Assembly: GCF_009905375.1 (NCBI RefSeq)
Contig: NC_133653.1
Coordinates: 63,337,414-63,401,413 of the forward strand
Reading direction: 5' to 3'
DNA from: Apium graveolens
Taxonomy: Eukaryota > Streptophyta > Magnoliopsida > Apiales > Apiaceae
DNA length: 64,000 nucleotides
Shown: positions 1-11,816 of the stretch, one piece after another
Layout: the number at the start of each line of letters is the position of its first letter
How positions within the stretch are numbered: the stretch's first letter is position 1
Made by a program: the position numbers and the translations under genes
The notes under the pieces: model-generated
Told to the model about the DNA's origin: nothing
Databases searched by the model: none
Seen by the model: the letters and a program-made list of their open reading frames with translations, nothing else

Positions 1-389
1 TAACATAACCACCAATCACAATTCATGAAGAACACTCCAAACTCTGACGTACTTTCATGACATGAAGCAGATAAAATTTGTAGAAGAGTTTCGCTCAAAG
101 CAACGATAGCAGGTTAATACCATTCTTAATCATATGCCTTCAATAGAAGACTTAACTCAAAGGTTTGTTTAGTCCTTTTTGAACTATGGTCCTGGCTTAT
201 CTCAAGATAGTATCTTCTGAGATAGATAGCCCGCTCATGGCGATTACACGAATTAAACCTTTACTAACTACTATTACGGTTGGGTATTGCACAGTCATCA
301 GAAGGAATGTCAATCTTCCAAACCATAATACAACCTTCACAGTTTTAACCATCATCACTGTATTCCTTTGGCACAAGTGCCTATAATTA

Positions 390-740
390 TCCTCTTACCT
401 TTAAAGTGTCGGCCACCTCTTTGGCCTTTCCTGATAGTACAATTTCCTTACAGTCAATGTCATTTTAACCACCTCCAAATAATTTTCTACCTCATTTCAA
501 TCACAGCTTATGTGAAGATGTATTCCTTAAAATCTGATGAATAAAAAAAAATCACCATTTTTCCATAAGTTATTGCCTCAGTCTTTAGAGGTTAATCACT
601 GTCACGACTGACTCTCGACTATACTTAGAACATCTTTTATCTTAAGTCCTAATTGCCTAGAACAATTTCAACCTTTACTGGTTTGATCCATACTTTCTCG
701 TGGTTTAACACGTGCCCCACTTGGCATCATTATAATTACG
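390..740 (-). pseudogene. Gypsy RT thumb and RNase H end, second copy
   Basis: Translating the minus strand in pieces gives VGHVLNHEKVWIKPVKVEIV at about 725-660, which matches the LGHVxxxEGVKVDPAKxEA signature at the end of gypsy reverse transcriptase. Further on, at about 455-400, SGKAKEVADTLK matches the [12 protein letters not shown] end of RNase H. The correct order and rough spacing support one decayed pol stretch. Stops interrupt both. The same RNase H end also occurs at about 2790, so the element holds two copies of this region. Confidence 0.6.
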
Positions 741-1739
741 TCATATTTCCTTTATCCCCATTTCCATTCTTGAGAATTTTGAATATTACCTTTTTCCTTA
801 TAAAACCTCTAAGGTTATCCTTCAATCGTTCCTCCTGTATTCCCTAGATACAGGGCATATCACAATACCATTTACTAATAGTAGAACCATTATCTATATA
901 CTTCTGAAGAATTTCTCCACTGATCCTTAAAGGTTATTATTACCTTAATCCTTTCCAATTCATACTGTCAAAACTCATACTATCCCTATTAAGGGTGAAA
1001 TGCCAACCTTTATGCATTCCCCTAGGATTCGTTTTAAGTTACCGATGTTCTATCCTTAATTCCACCTTTAAAAAGGTACAAGCATCCTTCCATGGATAAA
1101 TAAAGTCATATATCCCTGATATGGGTATCTTATTCAATCATTCCCACCTCGATAGTAAATGCCTAATTTCACAATAACATCTGTATACAAAATGAGGTTA
1201 ATCAAAATGGCCTCCAAAAGATAACAACGGTTATCCGCTTTTCTTGCCTAATCTGGTAACGATAACATGGATGTTCTGGAAGATATTGGTCGTGTTCAAC
1301 GTGAACTTCTTCTTAATAATTCCTTATTTACTTTTGTTGTTTATCTCAACAGTCACCTCAATGTTGGGATATCTTTCATATCTGGCGTCTCCCTTTCTGG
1401 GTATCATGCCACCGGTCTTACACTTCACCTTCTTGAAGGTCACTTCCTTCATCCAATTTTCTTAATTTCTTACTTTCTTATCCCCTTAGTCTATCCGCGT
1501 CTCATTATTTATCCTTCGAATTATCTCAAGGTTTCCTCGAATCCTCCCAACTTACAGGGGATAAACTATATGCATCTCTTATGCCTTCAACCGTCAACTT
1601 TAACTCATGGTGAATCACCCTCATCCTGACGATCATATACTTTTCTATTTCTATTAATAGGAGTCTTTAGGGTTTCCTCATACCCAACTCCCTTATCATT
1701 CCTCAAACTCTGTTGCCTTTTTATTCCTTTCCACTTCAA

Positions 1740-2290
1740 TTCCTTTTTATTTTCCTTTCTCTTATCATTATTTCATGAACCAACACAACATAAGCATTGA
1801 TTTCAAATATCCCGTCATTCTGGATTCGCGTCTTCAGAACGAATCTTAACAACTTTTACAGCTTAGATTCATAATTCATCATACTCGTCTGCCTTTGTTC
1901 TGGCTCTAAAGCTTTTACACTATTCCATAACCTTGGGAATTACGATCCCGAAAACAATTGGCTGAACTTTAATCAGTTTATTATAATCTCTTGCTCCGTG
2001 CCTTCCTTGGCCTTTCACCAGCGGGTGGTCTCTCTCTTGGGAGGGTAAGTGACAAAACAGTCTTTTGTGGTTCGTCAATCATTTAGAATCTCAAATGATT
2101 CATCTATTTCCTTTAGCCAGGCTCTTCCCTCGACTGGGTCAGCTTGTTCCTTGGAACTCTGAGAGCTTAGCGACTTAAAGGTCATGAAAGAATTTCCCAC
2201 CGCACTGTCTCCTCAGAGTGGTGGTTGGGGATAATAGTCTAAGTTCTGTCTAGACAGGTCTATGAATTGCCGTATAGGAGTACCGTCTCG
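1740..2290 (-). pseudogene. gag: Decayed gypsy gag core
   Basis: On the minus strand the segments GTPIRQFIDLSRQN, ADPVEGRAWLKEIDESFEIL, TRWWKAKEG and FEINAYVVLVHE can be read in order. They correspond to the retrotransposon gag (capsid) domain of chromovirus-type elements: the WLKEIEK helix, the WW motif, and the FEINAYA segment just before the zinc knuckle. An in-frame TGA follows the first helix and several frameshifts are needed, so this is a pseudogene. The zinc knuckle expected to the left of 1740 is not recognisable. Confidence 0.65.
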
Positions 2291-2599
2291 GGTCTCCTTT
2301 CCTTACTCGACTTTCTGTTTCCTTATTATGAAATGTTTCATCCTACTCCCCATAATCGGGGTCATCTTTTAATTTAAAATCCTCATTTTCCACTCCATTA
2401 TGTCATGGGTTCCTTCTATCTTGATGGCGACCTCCCTGACTATCGCGTTCAGGGTTTGCTCTAAATCTTATTCCTCAACTATGGCTCTCATCTAAGTTCT
2501 CATCCTTACACTCTTGAACTTTCGGAACCCAAATTCTATAGGAATACCTCATTATTCCCTTATCATCTTTCTCGATATTAATCTTTTATCTAATTGTTG

Positions 2600-3260
2600 G
2601 CTCTCTACCTTCATTCATAACTTTTTCTGGCACAATATGATCTTTTCCAATAATTCGGGCTGTATTGCAATCTCAAACAGCTTTTCGGTACCGGCTCCGG
2701 TTACCTTCACTTCTATTTCCATTTTCTCAAAATCTCTTATAAACTCTCCAAAAGGCATTATCATCTTGAGTCTCTCCTTTTTACTAAGGGCATCAGCCAC
2801 CATATTGGCTTTCCCCGAATGATAAAGAATCTCCCAATCATTATTCTTGGTTAGCTCTAACTGCCTCTTCTGGCATATGTTGAGCTCTTTGTGACGTGAA
2901 AATGTACTAGAGCACTTATGGCTTAGGTAATTCTCGCACTTCTCTCCATACAAGTAGTGCCTCCAATCTTTAGGGTAAAACTATTGCAACGAGCCTAAGC
3001 TCATGGGCGGGGATATCGAATTTCATATTACCTTAATTGTCTTGACGCAGACGCGATTATCTTGCTGCGCTAAGAAGCACCCTAATTCCTTATGCGAAGC
3101 GTCACTTACAAATCACAAAATCTCCTTTTTCCATCCGGCAACGCCAACATAGGGGCCGTCACCAACCTTTGCTTCAGTTCTTAAAAGCTGTTCTCGCATT
3201 TCTCTGTCTATTCGAACTTCTCAGTCTTATGAGTAAGCCGCGTTAAAGGGGGCTACTATC
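2600..3260 (-). pseudogene. Gypsy RNase H and start of integrase linker
   Basis: The minus strand reads PLTRLTHKTEKFE (about 3250), LVTAPMLALPDGK (about 3160), then YGEKCE, LYHSGKANMVADALSKKERL and QPELLEKIILCQKKL (open from 2953 to 2615). These are the end of gypsy reverse transcriptase, the RNase H domain and the linker to the integrase zinc finger. Several stops and frameshifts are present in the upstream half. It sits 5' of the gag core at 1740-2290, the wrong order for an intact element. Confidence 0.75.
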
Positions 3261-3299
3261 TTTACAAATTTGAACGAACCTCCGGTAGTGATCGACCAA

Positions 3300-3712
3300 T
3301 CCTACCTCTGGTAGTTGACCAAACCATGGTCATCAATTCATCAGTGGCCCTTTATCCATTCTTGTCAGGATCCTCCATGGGATCCTCCTCAGCAACTATC
3401 CCTTCTAGGACAACATCCTTAATATCAACATCATCCGGTCCTGCATTAGGACACTCTATCGGATCCACAATCCGATCTCCAATTAGTAATAAAATATCAT
3501 CGCGCTGTTGCTCCTCAACCTCAGGGTTCGGAGTCCCGCTACTCTATACGATAACGAACTACGCTTCTATCGCTACATTTATAAGGGTTCCCATAAGGGT
3601 TTTAACTGTCAGTACTACGTTAGGTAGTCCGACTATGAACTTGGCAAGAGTTCTTATTATCTTAGTGAACTTATTATCTTTACGTCCCATCATCTCTGAG
3701 GTTTATAACGCT
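3300..3712 (-). pseudogene. Acidic gag leader fragment
   Basis: Immediately after the primer-binding site the minus strand holds a partly open acidic stretch (DPIECPNAGPDDVD and EEDPMEDPDKNG can be read, about 3480-3350) ending at a stop. Acidic Glu/Asp/Pro-rich starts are common in gag of this group, so I infer a gag N-terminus. It is joined directly to the end of reverse transcriptase at about 3260, implying loss of most of gag and pol between them. Confidence 0.4.
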
Positions 3713-3714
3713 TA

Positions 3715-3726
3715 GCTCTGATACCA
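3715..3726 (-). other. Primer-binding site (tRNA-Met initiator)
   Basis: The minus strand reads TGGTATCAGAGC, complementary to the 3' end of plant initiator tRNA-Met. It lies 4 nt inside the LTR edge at 3731, which fixes the LTR boundary and shows that the element runs on the minus strand. Confidence 0.9.
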
Positions 3727-5506
3727 TTTCTGTAACACCCCCAGATCCGGGGTCGGGGATCCGGGTCGTCACGGTCTTTCTTTCCACAATATCACTTCAC
3801 TTAATTAATAATAAATAACCTTATGCTGTGACCCCACACTAACACACACCACAACCCGTTATAGTCTCAGAGATGAAATTTAAATAAGTACAAGTCTTTG
3901 AATCCACAATTTAAAAGTTATTACAACCCAAAATGATTACTTGATAAATTTACAGTTAATTGCCATTATCTGCCACAAGTTATAATTATACATAATTGAT
4001 TCTCAAAAGTAGATGGTCTGATCTACAATAGATCTACCTCTGCAGCTATAGCAGCTACAACATCAACGGGAAGACGCGGGACGCTTCCCACGCGCTTGCG
4101 CTGGGTCTGCTGGGGTCTGGCCATCTCTCCTAACTGTTGTTGTGTGATGAAGAAATAAAGCAAGGGTGAGCAGCAAGCCCACCAAAATAATATGTATAAT
4201 GATTTACAATATATGAGCCTACTCATAATACTCATGAAAGTCTTGGTCAAAAGAAATGAACCAAGTTTGATATCTTAATGCGATGAAGTCGCAAAATATT
4301 CAGTATATATACATATATACTTTTCAAAATATTGGAAGTCCTCTTCCATGCATAATATACACAAAGTCCCAGTGTATAACTGTATATAAAAAAAATATCG
4401 TTGCAAGGTGATCTCATATATCTAACCTTGTCTCAACGTTTTTCTGAAAATCTTTGTCATTCATAAGACAATTATTAATTAGATATAAGTTTAAAAGATG
4501 AGGTTACCAAATACCCCAATATACTTATATCTTTCCCAATACTACTTGAACTACCACCGTTCAAGTTATAATCAGTTTCAAAAGTTCATCACATAGATGA
4601 GACTACAAGACAAGATTTGAATAGATTCAATCTTTGAAATATTATTGAATGAAATAAAGTTACGAGATACTTTATTTAGTCCCGATATATATATATCCAC
4701 ATATATATATCTCTTAAACATTTCCTGGAACCTCTGTTATGTAAAGTATGAACAGAGTTTGAAACATCCAATGAACTTTGGAAAGGAAAAGAATTTTGGC
4801 ATAAACCCGATATCTCGCTGATCAGGCAAAGATACCAATAAGTAACCTTTTCTACTAGTAGATGGACGAATTCCCCACTGGTCATCACCCTGGTCATAAT
4901 TAAGACCTATGCTGGACTGCCACTCAGCCACTTATGCATTTGATGGACTCCCACTGAGCCACTTACACAATAATAGACCGTACCCCGGCCTGTCGCTTAT
5001 GCCGACTCAATGAGAGGGGCTTACTTCCCGAACGTTGGGCAAGTAATCAATTCATTTACCAAATCTGCAACCTTGTTGCGAATATAAAATACACCACAGA
5101 GCCGGATTCCCCAGGTTTTGAGCGAGTATTTAAATCCCCTTAAAAGGAAGATCTTAAATATAAAAATGAGTTTTGGGATCCGCTCTGACTTTTAAAAATC
5201 ATTTTGAAGACTCGAAAACACTTTAAAGAGTGTTTGGAGTAAGGCTGATTTAATGAAGTAAATCAGTCCCCAGAATATTTTAGAAAATGACTGAATATTA
5301 TTATTTTAATTAATATTCCCATAAAGAATAATCTTTATAAAAATAATTGAAGTAGAAGTTTTAAAACTTATACTTAAAACGAATATTAAATAACCAAAGA
5401 TATACTTATATAAAAGTATTATCTTTATTTGAATAACCGAAAATAAGTTTGATTATTTACACCTTATTCTTTAATAAAATAAAGAATATACCTCAGCAAA
5501 TAATCG

Positions 5507-5778
5507 GAGTCATAGATCCTCAAATGAATATTCAGATAATATTCAATAAATAAAATACGCTGAGTCATAATACCTCGAATGAATATTATAAATAATATTC
5601 ATTAAATAAAATAAAGGAGTCATACATCCTCAAATGAATATTCAAATAATATTCAATAAATAATTAAAAGGAGTCATAAGTCCTCGAATGAATATTCAAA
5701 TAATATTCAATAAATAATATAAAAGAGTCATAAGCCCTCGAATGATATTCGAAATAATATTCAATAATAAATAAAGTT
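5507..5778. repeat. Tandem repeat, five copies of ~54-55 bp
   Basis: Copies start with GAGTCATA at 5507, 5562, 5617, 5671 and 5725. Each continues with a variant of CCTCAAATGAATATTC and an AT-rich tail carrying AATATTCAATAAATAA. The regular 54-55 bp period indicates local tandem duplication within the LTR. Confidence 0.9.
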
Positions 5779-5829
5779 TAAAGTTATCGAATAAACCTTA
5801 TTCGATTAATAGTTTGGAAAACTATAACC

Positions 5830-5876
5830 ATATATAAATAAATATATATATATATATCCATATCCATATATATACA
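5830..5876. repeat. AT-rich microsatellite in LTR
   Basis: A run of alternating TA with interspersed CCA units lies just after the tandem repeat. A similar TATATATA tract lies near 4685-4715. Confidence 0.7.
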
Positions 5877-7982
5877 AAATCTACTCGGGATCCTCGACTC
5901 CCGGTTTTAGAAAATATTTTCACCTTTGGGTCCCTATACTAAGGGTATACGCAAATACCGCTTATCTCTAGCATAGGTATTATGCAACGAATAAGCATTT
6001 GAACCAACAGATATATATTTCAAGAATATGAAACAGGCATGCATATATACCATATCACATGCTACAATATATCGCAACATTTGCTAATATAAACATCATG
6101 CATCTATCGCAAGATAATGCATATACATATATACATCACAACAACAGTATAACGGATAGAATACTTGCCTGAGCGACTGGGGTTACGAATGGCTCGGGAC
6201 GAGTCTGGTAACCTATAAACAACAAGTAAGTTGGAATTAAACCAAAGTCACTTGTAAATCTATACTTTAACTAACTTAGACTCTAACGCTTATTCTGCGC
6301 TTACTGATTCGCTTAAGTCACTCGGGTACCCTCGGCTCCACCATTTTTAATAATTTAACCTTTACGAGTTTTAAAGCGATTCCTTCGCGAATGTCTTACC
6401 AACTGCCTAACACACTTACCATAAATGTTTCATACATTAATTAACCCTTTTTGGTCTTTAACCTATGTTTCAAAGTAAGGCGAGGGAAAAAGTTTCGTTC
6501 GCGAAACGCCGTTACTTGAAACGGTCGTTTCTCCTAAACCGTGCATCGGAATCGAACGAACTACATATCAAAACGAAGCTCGTAACATGAGCTACCTAAA
6601 CATGGCAGTGGTCACAATCTAGCAGGGGGTCCTCGGGTCCTAATGTTATGCACAAAACAGTCTAAAGAAAATCGGACGTTACGACGGCTATGTTTACGCG
6701 ATTACCAATATTTATACCACTCCAATTCTTTACCAATTCACTACAAACCACCCAACCATCATCAATACCTCAAACACAACTTATATCAAGGCAAGGTCAG
6801 TCCATAATCTCAAGGTTTTCCAACTTATTCAACCACAAACATGATCTACTAACCATAACTTAAGATTCATTAACCATTAACCAAGATTCATATCCAAAAT
6901 CACCACAAATCCAACCAAACCATCTATCATACATGGATCTTGCTATTCATACATGGATATTTCTATATATACATTAATCCATCCATAAACTCATCAAAAC
7001 TCAAAGTTCAAACTATAAGTTAAAGGTGAAAGTTGTTTATACCTCCTTGAAGCTTCCTAACACAACCCAAGAGCTTTGAATGCCTAAAAGAACCTTGATC
7101 CTTGCTTGTATAACCTTAATCTTTCATAAAAATTCAAGAAAACTAAAGTTATTTCTTGAAGGTTACTATTCACCATCTTCTTCCTTGATTTATAGAAAAA
7201 GATTGGCTTGGAATTAGAAGCTTAAACTTATAGGAAGTATGTAACTATCCATGGGGAAGCTTAGATAATTACCTTGCTAAATAGTAAGTGGTGGAGCTTG
7301 GATCTTCAAATTTTAAGAAATGGGCCGAGAGCTAGCTTGGGAAGAAGATATTTTTGTGTTTTGTTTGATGAAAATGAAATGATTTGCTTGGTTGGTTGAT
7401 TTTTGTGTTGTTTTTGGTTAATGACTTAATTAACCTTGATTTTGTGTGGTTATAATTCAACCACACTTCCTTCCCTTCTATGTCATGCTTGTGTCACCTT
7501 GCACATGTCATTATGCTCCCACTTGTCCACACCTTGTGGTTTGATGATGTCACAATCCCTGGCTTCTTGTACAAGCTTGTCTCTTGGTCACTTATTTGTT
7601 TTACGGTTCGCTTATCTTTCGTTCTCGTTTATCGTTTGAGGGATCATACCCGGGATCTTATTACTTAGGTTCCCTTAACCTTTCTCAATATATTATATTC
7701 CTTTTATGATCCTCTCCTATAATCCTTTAATTTCAATCCTTTTTATCCTGTTACCTTATACTCAATTCTCTCCGTATCTTGTGGATTTCCGGGAAAAATC
7801 AAAGTGTTCGGAATTGGATTCTGACGATCTTTACATACACTTATATACCACATAGAGTACTAATAATATCCCATAAGATCAATAACAGAACCCCTACATA
7901 GCGTGGCATGAAAAGTTTTCTCGTTCAGCAAAAACACTATTCATAAGGGTTTCAAAATTTCTCAAAAATTGGGGTTATTACA

Positions 7983-9395
7983 ACAAGACTAAGTCAAATT
8001 GACAACCCTATGTAAGTTGTATTGTAATCTTAGTTTGCATTTTGTACTTGTAACATTTAAAGTCTGTAAAAATGTCAAAGGAGCAGACTGAAGTCTTTTT
8101 CTGTAAACAGTGTCAAGCCTAAGAATTCGATCTGGAAGAAGATCAAGAAGATCATGCCTCAGAAGAATTATGAAGAAGCTTGAAGTTGAATAAATCTGTT
8201 TTGGGAAAAATGTTCTAAGTCAAGATCTCTACAAGTCACATATTTAGTGTTATAAAGAAGTAATTTGAGAACTCCATAATGACTTATTGAGAACTCAGAA
8301 AAGCTACTAGAGAACTCAGAGATGTCGACAAGCTAAATTGAAGACATGAAGATTGGAGATATCGACAAGTCATTTCTTCACTAGAGAACTCAGAGTTATC
8401 GACAAGTCAACATTCATTAGAGAACTCTAAGTTATCGATAAGCCAAAATTCACTAGAGAACTCTGAGTTATCGACAAGTCAAAATTCACTAGAGAACTCA
8501 GAGTTATTGTCAAGTCAACATTCATTAGAGAACTCTGAGTTATCGATAAACCAAAATTCACTAGAGAACTCTGAGTTATCGACAAGTCAGAATTCACTAG
8601 AGAACTCAGAGATATCGATTAGTCAAAGTGAAGAAATGAAGATGAGAGATCTCGATAAGCCAAATTCTCTTATAGAGAAATCAGAGACCTTTACAAGTCA
8701 AATCAACTATGGAGTAATAGAGATCTCGATAAGTTAATATACTTATCGAGATGTCAAGATCTCTATATGCCTAACTGGATATCTCGAGGTAAAATCTCAA
8801 AGTAAAATTTGCAGACCATTTTAATATCCAAGATTAACAATCAACAAACAATTCAACCAGTTGGATTGACAAGTCTACAAAAAGCAGTTTGAAGAGTGTG
8901 CAAGATCAAGGATAAAGATTAACTGACAAAGGAAGATCAAAGTTAACACATTATGCAAAGATATGCTAAGCCAGAAATTGAAAATATACTTTTCCTAAAA
9001 TGAAAATGATTAGTGATAATTTACTAAATTGAATAGCATCTCTTATTGTACACTGTGTAAACCAGCAGTTAACTAAAATATAAAGTTAACACTGGTCCTT
9101 TGTTAGGAAGTAACAATTTAGATCAGGAATTCTTGTATTCTCTCAAGATTGAAGCTAAGCTCTTTAACAACAAAGAGCCTAGAAATTTTGTAGCAAAACA
9201 TTCTTAATTTTAATATAAAATTAAGTGAGTTTTGAAAGATCTGTGTTATTCATAGCTGCATGTTTAATTTCTGTTATAACACATCTTACTACAAGATTTG
9301 ATTTACTTTGTCCAAAACCAAAATAGTTCAAGAAAAACATAAAAATACAAAAACACATTCACCCCCCCCCCCTGTGTGTAATTCATTACCTAACA
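7983..9395 (+). repeat. Copia 5' LTR, 5' end missing
   Basis: The 3' edge ends ACCTAACA directly before a primer-binding site, so the LTR should have begun TGTTAGGT or similar. That start is absent at 7983, where the neighbouring gypsy LTR ends; the LTR was therefore cut. It includes a 36-bp tandem repeat (8377-8630) and a run of 11 C at 9362-9372 close to the 3' edge. The 76-codon frame at 8507 is only the translated repeat. Confidence 0.75.
8377..8630. repeat. Tandem repeat, seven copies of ~36 bp
   Basis: The core TAGAGAACTCAGAGTTATCG recurs with AGAGAAC near 8384, 8420, 8456, 8492, 8527, 8563 and 8599, a period of 35-36 bp. Degenerate copies extend upstream to about 8281 and downstream to about 8690. 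It is within the U3 half of the copia LTR, where such repeats can act as promoter elements; that role is inference. Confidence 0.9.
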
Positions 9396-9397
9396 AG

Positions 9398-9409
9398 TGG
9401 TATCAGAGT
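9398..9409 (+). other. Copia primer-binding site
   Basis: TGGTATCAGAGT lies 2 nt after the LTR end and matches the complement of initiator tRNA-Met except for the last base. Confidence 0.85.
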
Positions 9410-9476
9410 AAAATCTGAAAGTAAACAGATTTAAGATCATGGAAGAATAAATACCCAGAAGATCAGTAGCATCAAA

Positions 9477-11580
9477 ATTCCTACCTTTCACAAAGTTAAC
9501 TACACTCTCTGGAAAAAGAAAATGTTGCTGTTTATCAGGATGGCCAATCCACTCTATATTCAAATTCTAAAAAATGGGCCTTTCACTCCTATGGTTAGAG
9601 TTGAGGAATCTACAGATGGTGATATGGTTATTCCAGCTCATTATGCTCCAAAAGACCCTTCTGAGTACTCTGAGCCTGAGAAAGAAAAAGTTTCCCTGGA
9701 TAGTGGCTTGCAGCTGATTTTGATTGAGTCACTTGACAATATAATATACAACAACATTGTCAACTGTGACACTGCCAAGCAGATATGGGAAAAGATTGAA
9801 ATACTCTATGAGGGAACAGAGGAAGTTAGATCTAATCAAAGAAGGATACATATTTCACAATATGAGGGTTTCATGGCTAAGCCAGAAGAAAGTATCACTG
9901 ATGTGTTTGAAAGGTTTAATAAGCTGATAAATGGCTTGCAGCTCCATGACAAATACTATGAAGCTGAAGAAGTGAATCTGAATTTTTTGCTTACACTTCC
10001 TGATCATTTGGAACATAAAATTTCAGCAATCAGAGAAGGGAGAGACTTGAGTAGAATAACTCTGGAAGTTCTGTATGGAATCTTAAAAACATATTAATTA
10101 GAAATGATTCAAAGAAAGTCATTAAGAGCTGGTCAAGGGCATGTTGTAGATGGTTCAAGTGCTCTAATTGTCAATGAAATCCAGACCTCTAATGATGAGC
10201 CAAGATCCCAAACTTCAGTTGCCTCAACAAGTGGGCAAAGAACAAATAATTCAGAAGAACAAGTCATTCTTGAATTGGAAGAAAGATGAAATCCATACCC
10301 TGGATGAACTTGATGAGCTTGATCAGTCAATGACCTATCTGGTAAGAAAGGTCTCTAACATCAGAGTAAAGAAGCCAAGATTATTCAAGGGTAAAGGGCA
10401 ATCATTCAACAAAGACAGCAGCTAGAAAGGAAAATGGAAGTACACATCTGATAGCAAAAATGGTTATAAAACTGGATTTGTTGATAGATCAAAGATAAGG
10501 TGCTTCAATTATGATGAACTAGGCCATTTTGCTACAGAATGCAGGAAACCCAAGAAAGCAAAGAAAGATAAAGCTAATCTTGAACTGGAAGCAAAGTATG
10601 AAGCTCTTCTGAAGAAACAGCAAAGCAAAACTTATATTGCAGAGGGGAAAAGTTGGGATGATTCTGATAATGATGAAGATGAGGAAGTTGGAAATTATGC
10701 ACTAATGGCCTTGGAGCAAGGAGAGTCATCCTCATCAAAATCACAGGTACCAACTCTCACCACCATTGATTTAAATATGAGTCAATATAAGGAAATTGTA
10801 GAGAAGATGAGCACATAAATATTTCACATTCATACAAGTATGGTTGCTGCTAATGAAGAAGTTAGAAGACTAACGAAGATAAATGAGAAGTTTAAAAGTG
10901 AGAAACAAGAAGCTGAATTGTTGTTGGTAGAGCTTGAAGCTGTAAGACAAGAAAATTCATATCTGAAGAACAAGCTCAAGTGTGCAAGTGAAATTAAAGC
11001 AGTGCTAAGGGAGAAGCTGGAAAAGAATGAAGTTAAATTGAAGTCCTTCAAGAATGCATCTGAGTTAGTTGGACAATGCCATGAGAAAAATAAGACATGT
11101 GCAAATATTTCTATTGGTCTTGAATATGATGCCTTGAACAGCAAGAAGAAAGATACAGTGACAAAGGAAAATCAACAGAGAATGAAAATGTTCTAACCTT
11201 AACAAACCTTAAAAAGGTTGGCTCACCTATATTCAAGGCATGTGAGGTTAACTTCAGTGAAGAAGAGTTGATTATCAAGCAAGAAATTTCTGATGAAAAC
11301 TGTGAGAAAAAACATGCAGAAGCAACTCAATCTTCAAAAGCTGAAGAGAAGCTCATGGACAACCAAGACTCCAAGATACCTGTCAAAGAAACCAAAACTG
11401 AAGATGCAAGAAAGAAGAAAAAAATAGAAATGGGAAAATTAGGATAAACAAAAGCAACAATTTTTCTTATATTGCAGATGCTCCAAGAAAAAAATGTGAG
11501 AAATGTGGCTCTATGAATCACCTAACTCACATTTACAAAAAGGTTGTTAACAAGCTAGCTGAAGGAGCCTGTAAATAAAA
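9477..11580 (+). pseudogene. gag: Copia gag pseudogene (SIRE-like)
   Basis: The frame opens near 9477 (NYTLWKKKMLLFI) and runs to a TAA at 10095, covering the UBN2/retrotransposon-gag domain, including the segments TAKQIWEKIEILYEGTEEV and LTLPDHLEHKISAIREG. The ATG at 9439 is followed at once by a TAA. After 10095 the same frame continues, then shifts near 10260. The zinc knuckle at about 10500 reads CFNYDELGHFATEC, with the second cysteine replaced by tyrosine. A charged coiled-coil stretch (10840-11196) and a second knuckle-like motif near 11494 (CEKCGSMNHLTHIY, last Cys lost) follow, the layout of a long SIRE-type gag. Confidence 0.85.
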
Positions 11581-11816
11581 TGAAGCTGATGCAAATGATC
11601 CCTACTCATTCTGTGACAAGTTTGATTGCATCCCTTGCAACTTGAAAGTGATGAAAAGTTGTCCCAAACTGAGAGTAGACCTTAAAGAAACAAAAATTGG
11701 GTCTACAGCAGATAGGGAAAATGCACAACAGTCATTGAATTCTATTTTATCTGAAATAACTCGTTCTACTTCTGCTAAATCAGTTAACAAGAAGAAAGTG
11801 TCCAACACTGCTTGGG

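Larger units (their letters stand above)
1..3730 (-). mobile_element. Scrambled, decayed Ty3/gypsy interior (left part of element)
   Basis: Minus-strand interior of the gypsy element whose 5' LTR is at 3731-7982. Recognisable pieces, read 5' to 3' on the minus strand, are a gag leader (about 3712-3300), RT end plus RNase H (3260-2600), a gag core (2290-1740), then RT thumb and a second RNase H end (740-390). Gag should precede all of pol, so the order is not that of an intact element and RNase H is represented twice. Every piece is broken by stops and frameshifts. The 3' LTR would lie left of the window. In 750-1700 and 1-390 I see only purine-rich (minus strand) sequence consistent with decayed pol, without firm motifs. 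Confidence 0.8.
3731..7982 (-). repeat. Long 5' LTR of gypsy element (4,252 bp)
   Basis: On the plus strand it begins TGTAACACCCCC and ends GGGGTTATTACA, so both ends are the imperfect inverted repeat TGTAAyAmCCCC of a gypsy LTR. The inner end abuts a primer-binding site. At 4.25 kb it is long for a plant gypsy LTR. Inside are a five-copy tandem repeat (5507-5778), AT microsatellites and no credible gene; short open frames such as 4023-4250 and 7436-7668 have no recognisable domain. The right flank (ACAAG, 7983-7987) should recur left of the window if a target duplication exists. Confidence 0.85.

Noticed and set aside
3326..3715. 129-codon plus-strand Ser-rich frame next to the primer-binding site
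   Set aside because: It runs antisense to the acidic gag leader of the minus-strand element and has no recognised domain.
3715..3726. tRNA-Met gene fragments at TGGTATCAGAGC sites
   Set aside because: Only the 12-nt complement to the tRNA 3' end is present, next to LTR edges; these are primer-binding sites.
8377..8630. CRISPR-like array with a 36-bp period
   Set aside because: The repeats are directly adjacent with no unique spacers, and the context is a plant LTR.
8507..8737. 76-aa repetitive ORF (SLENSEL repeats)
   Set aside because: A translation of the 36-bp LTR minisatellite; the repeat length is a multiple of three, so the frame stays open by chance.
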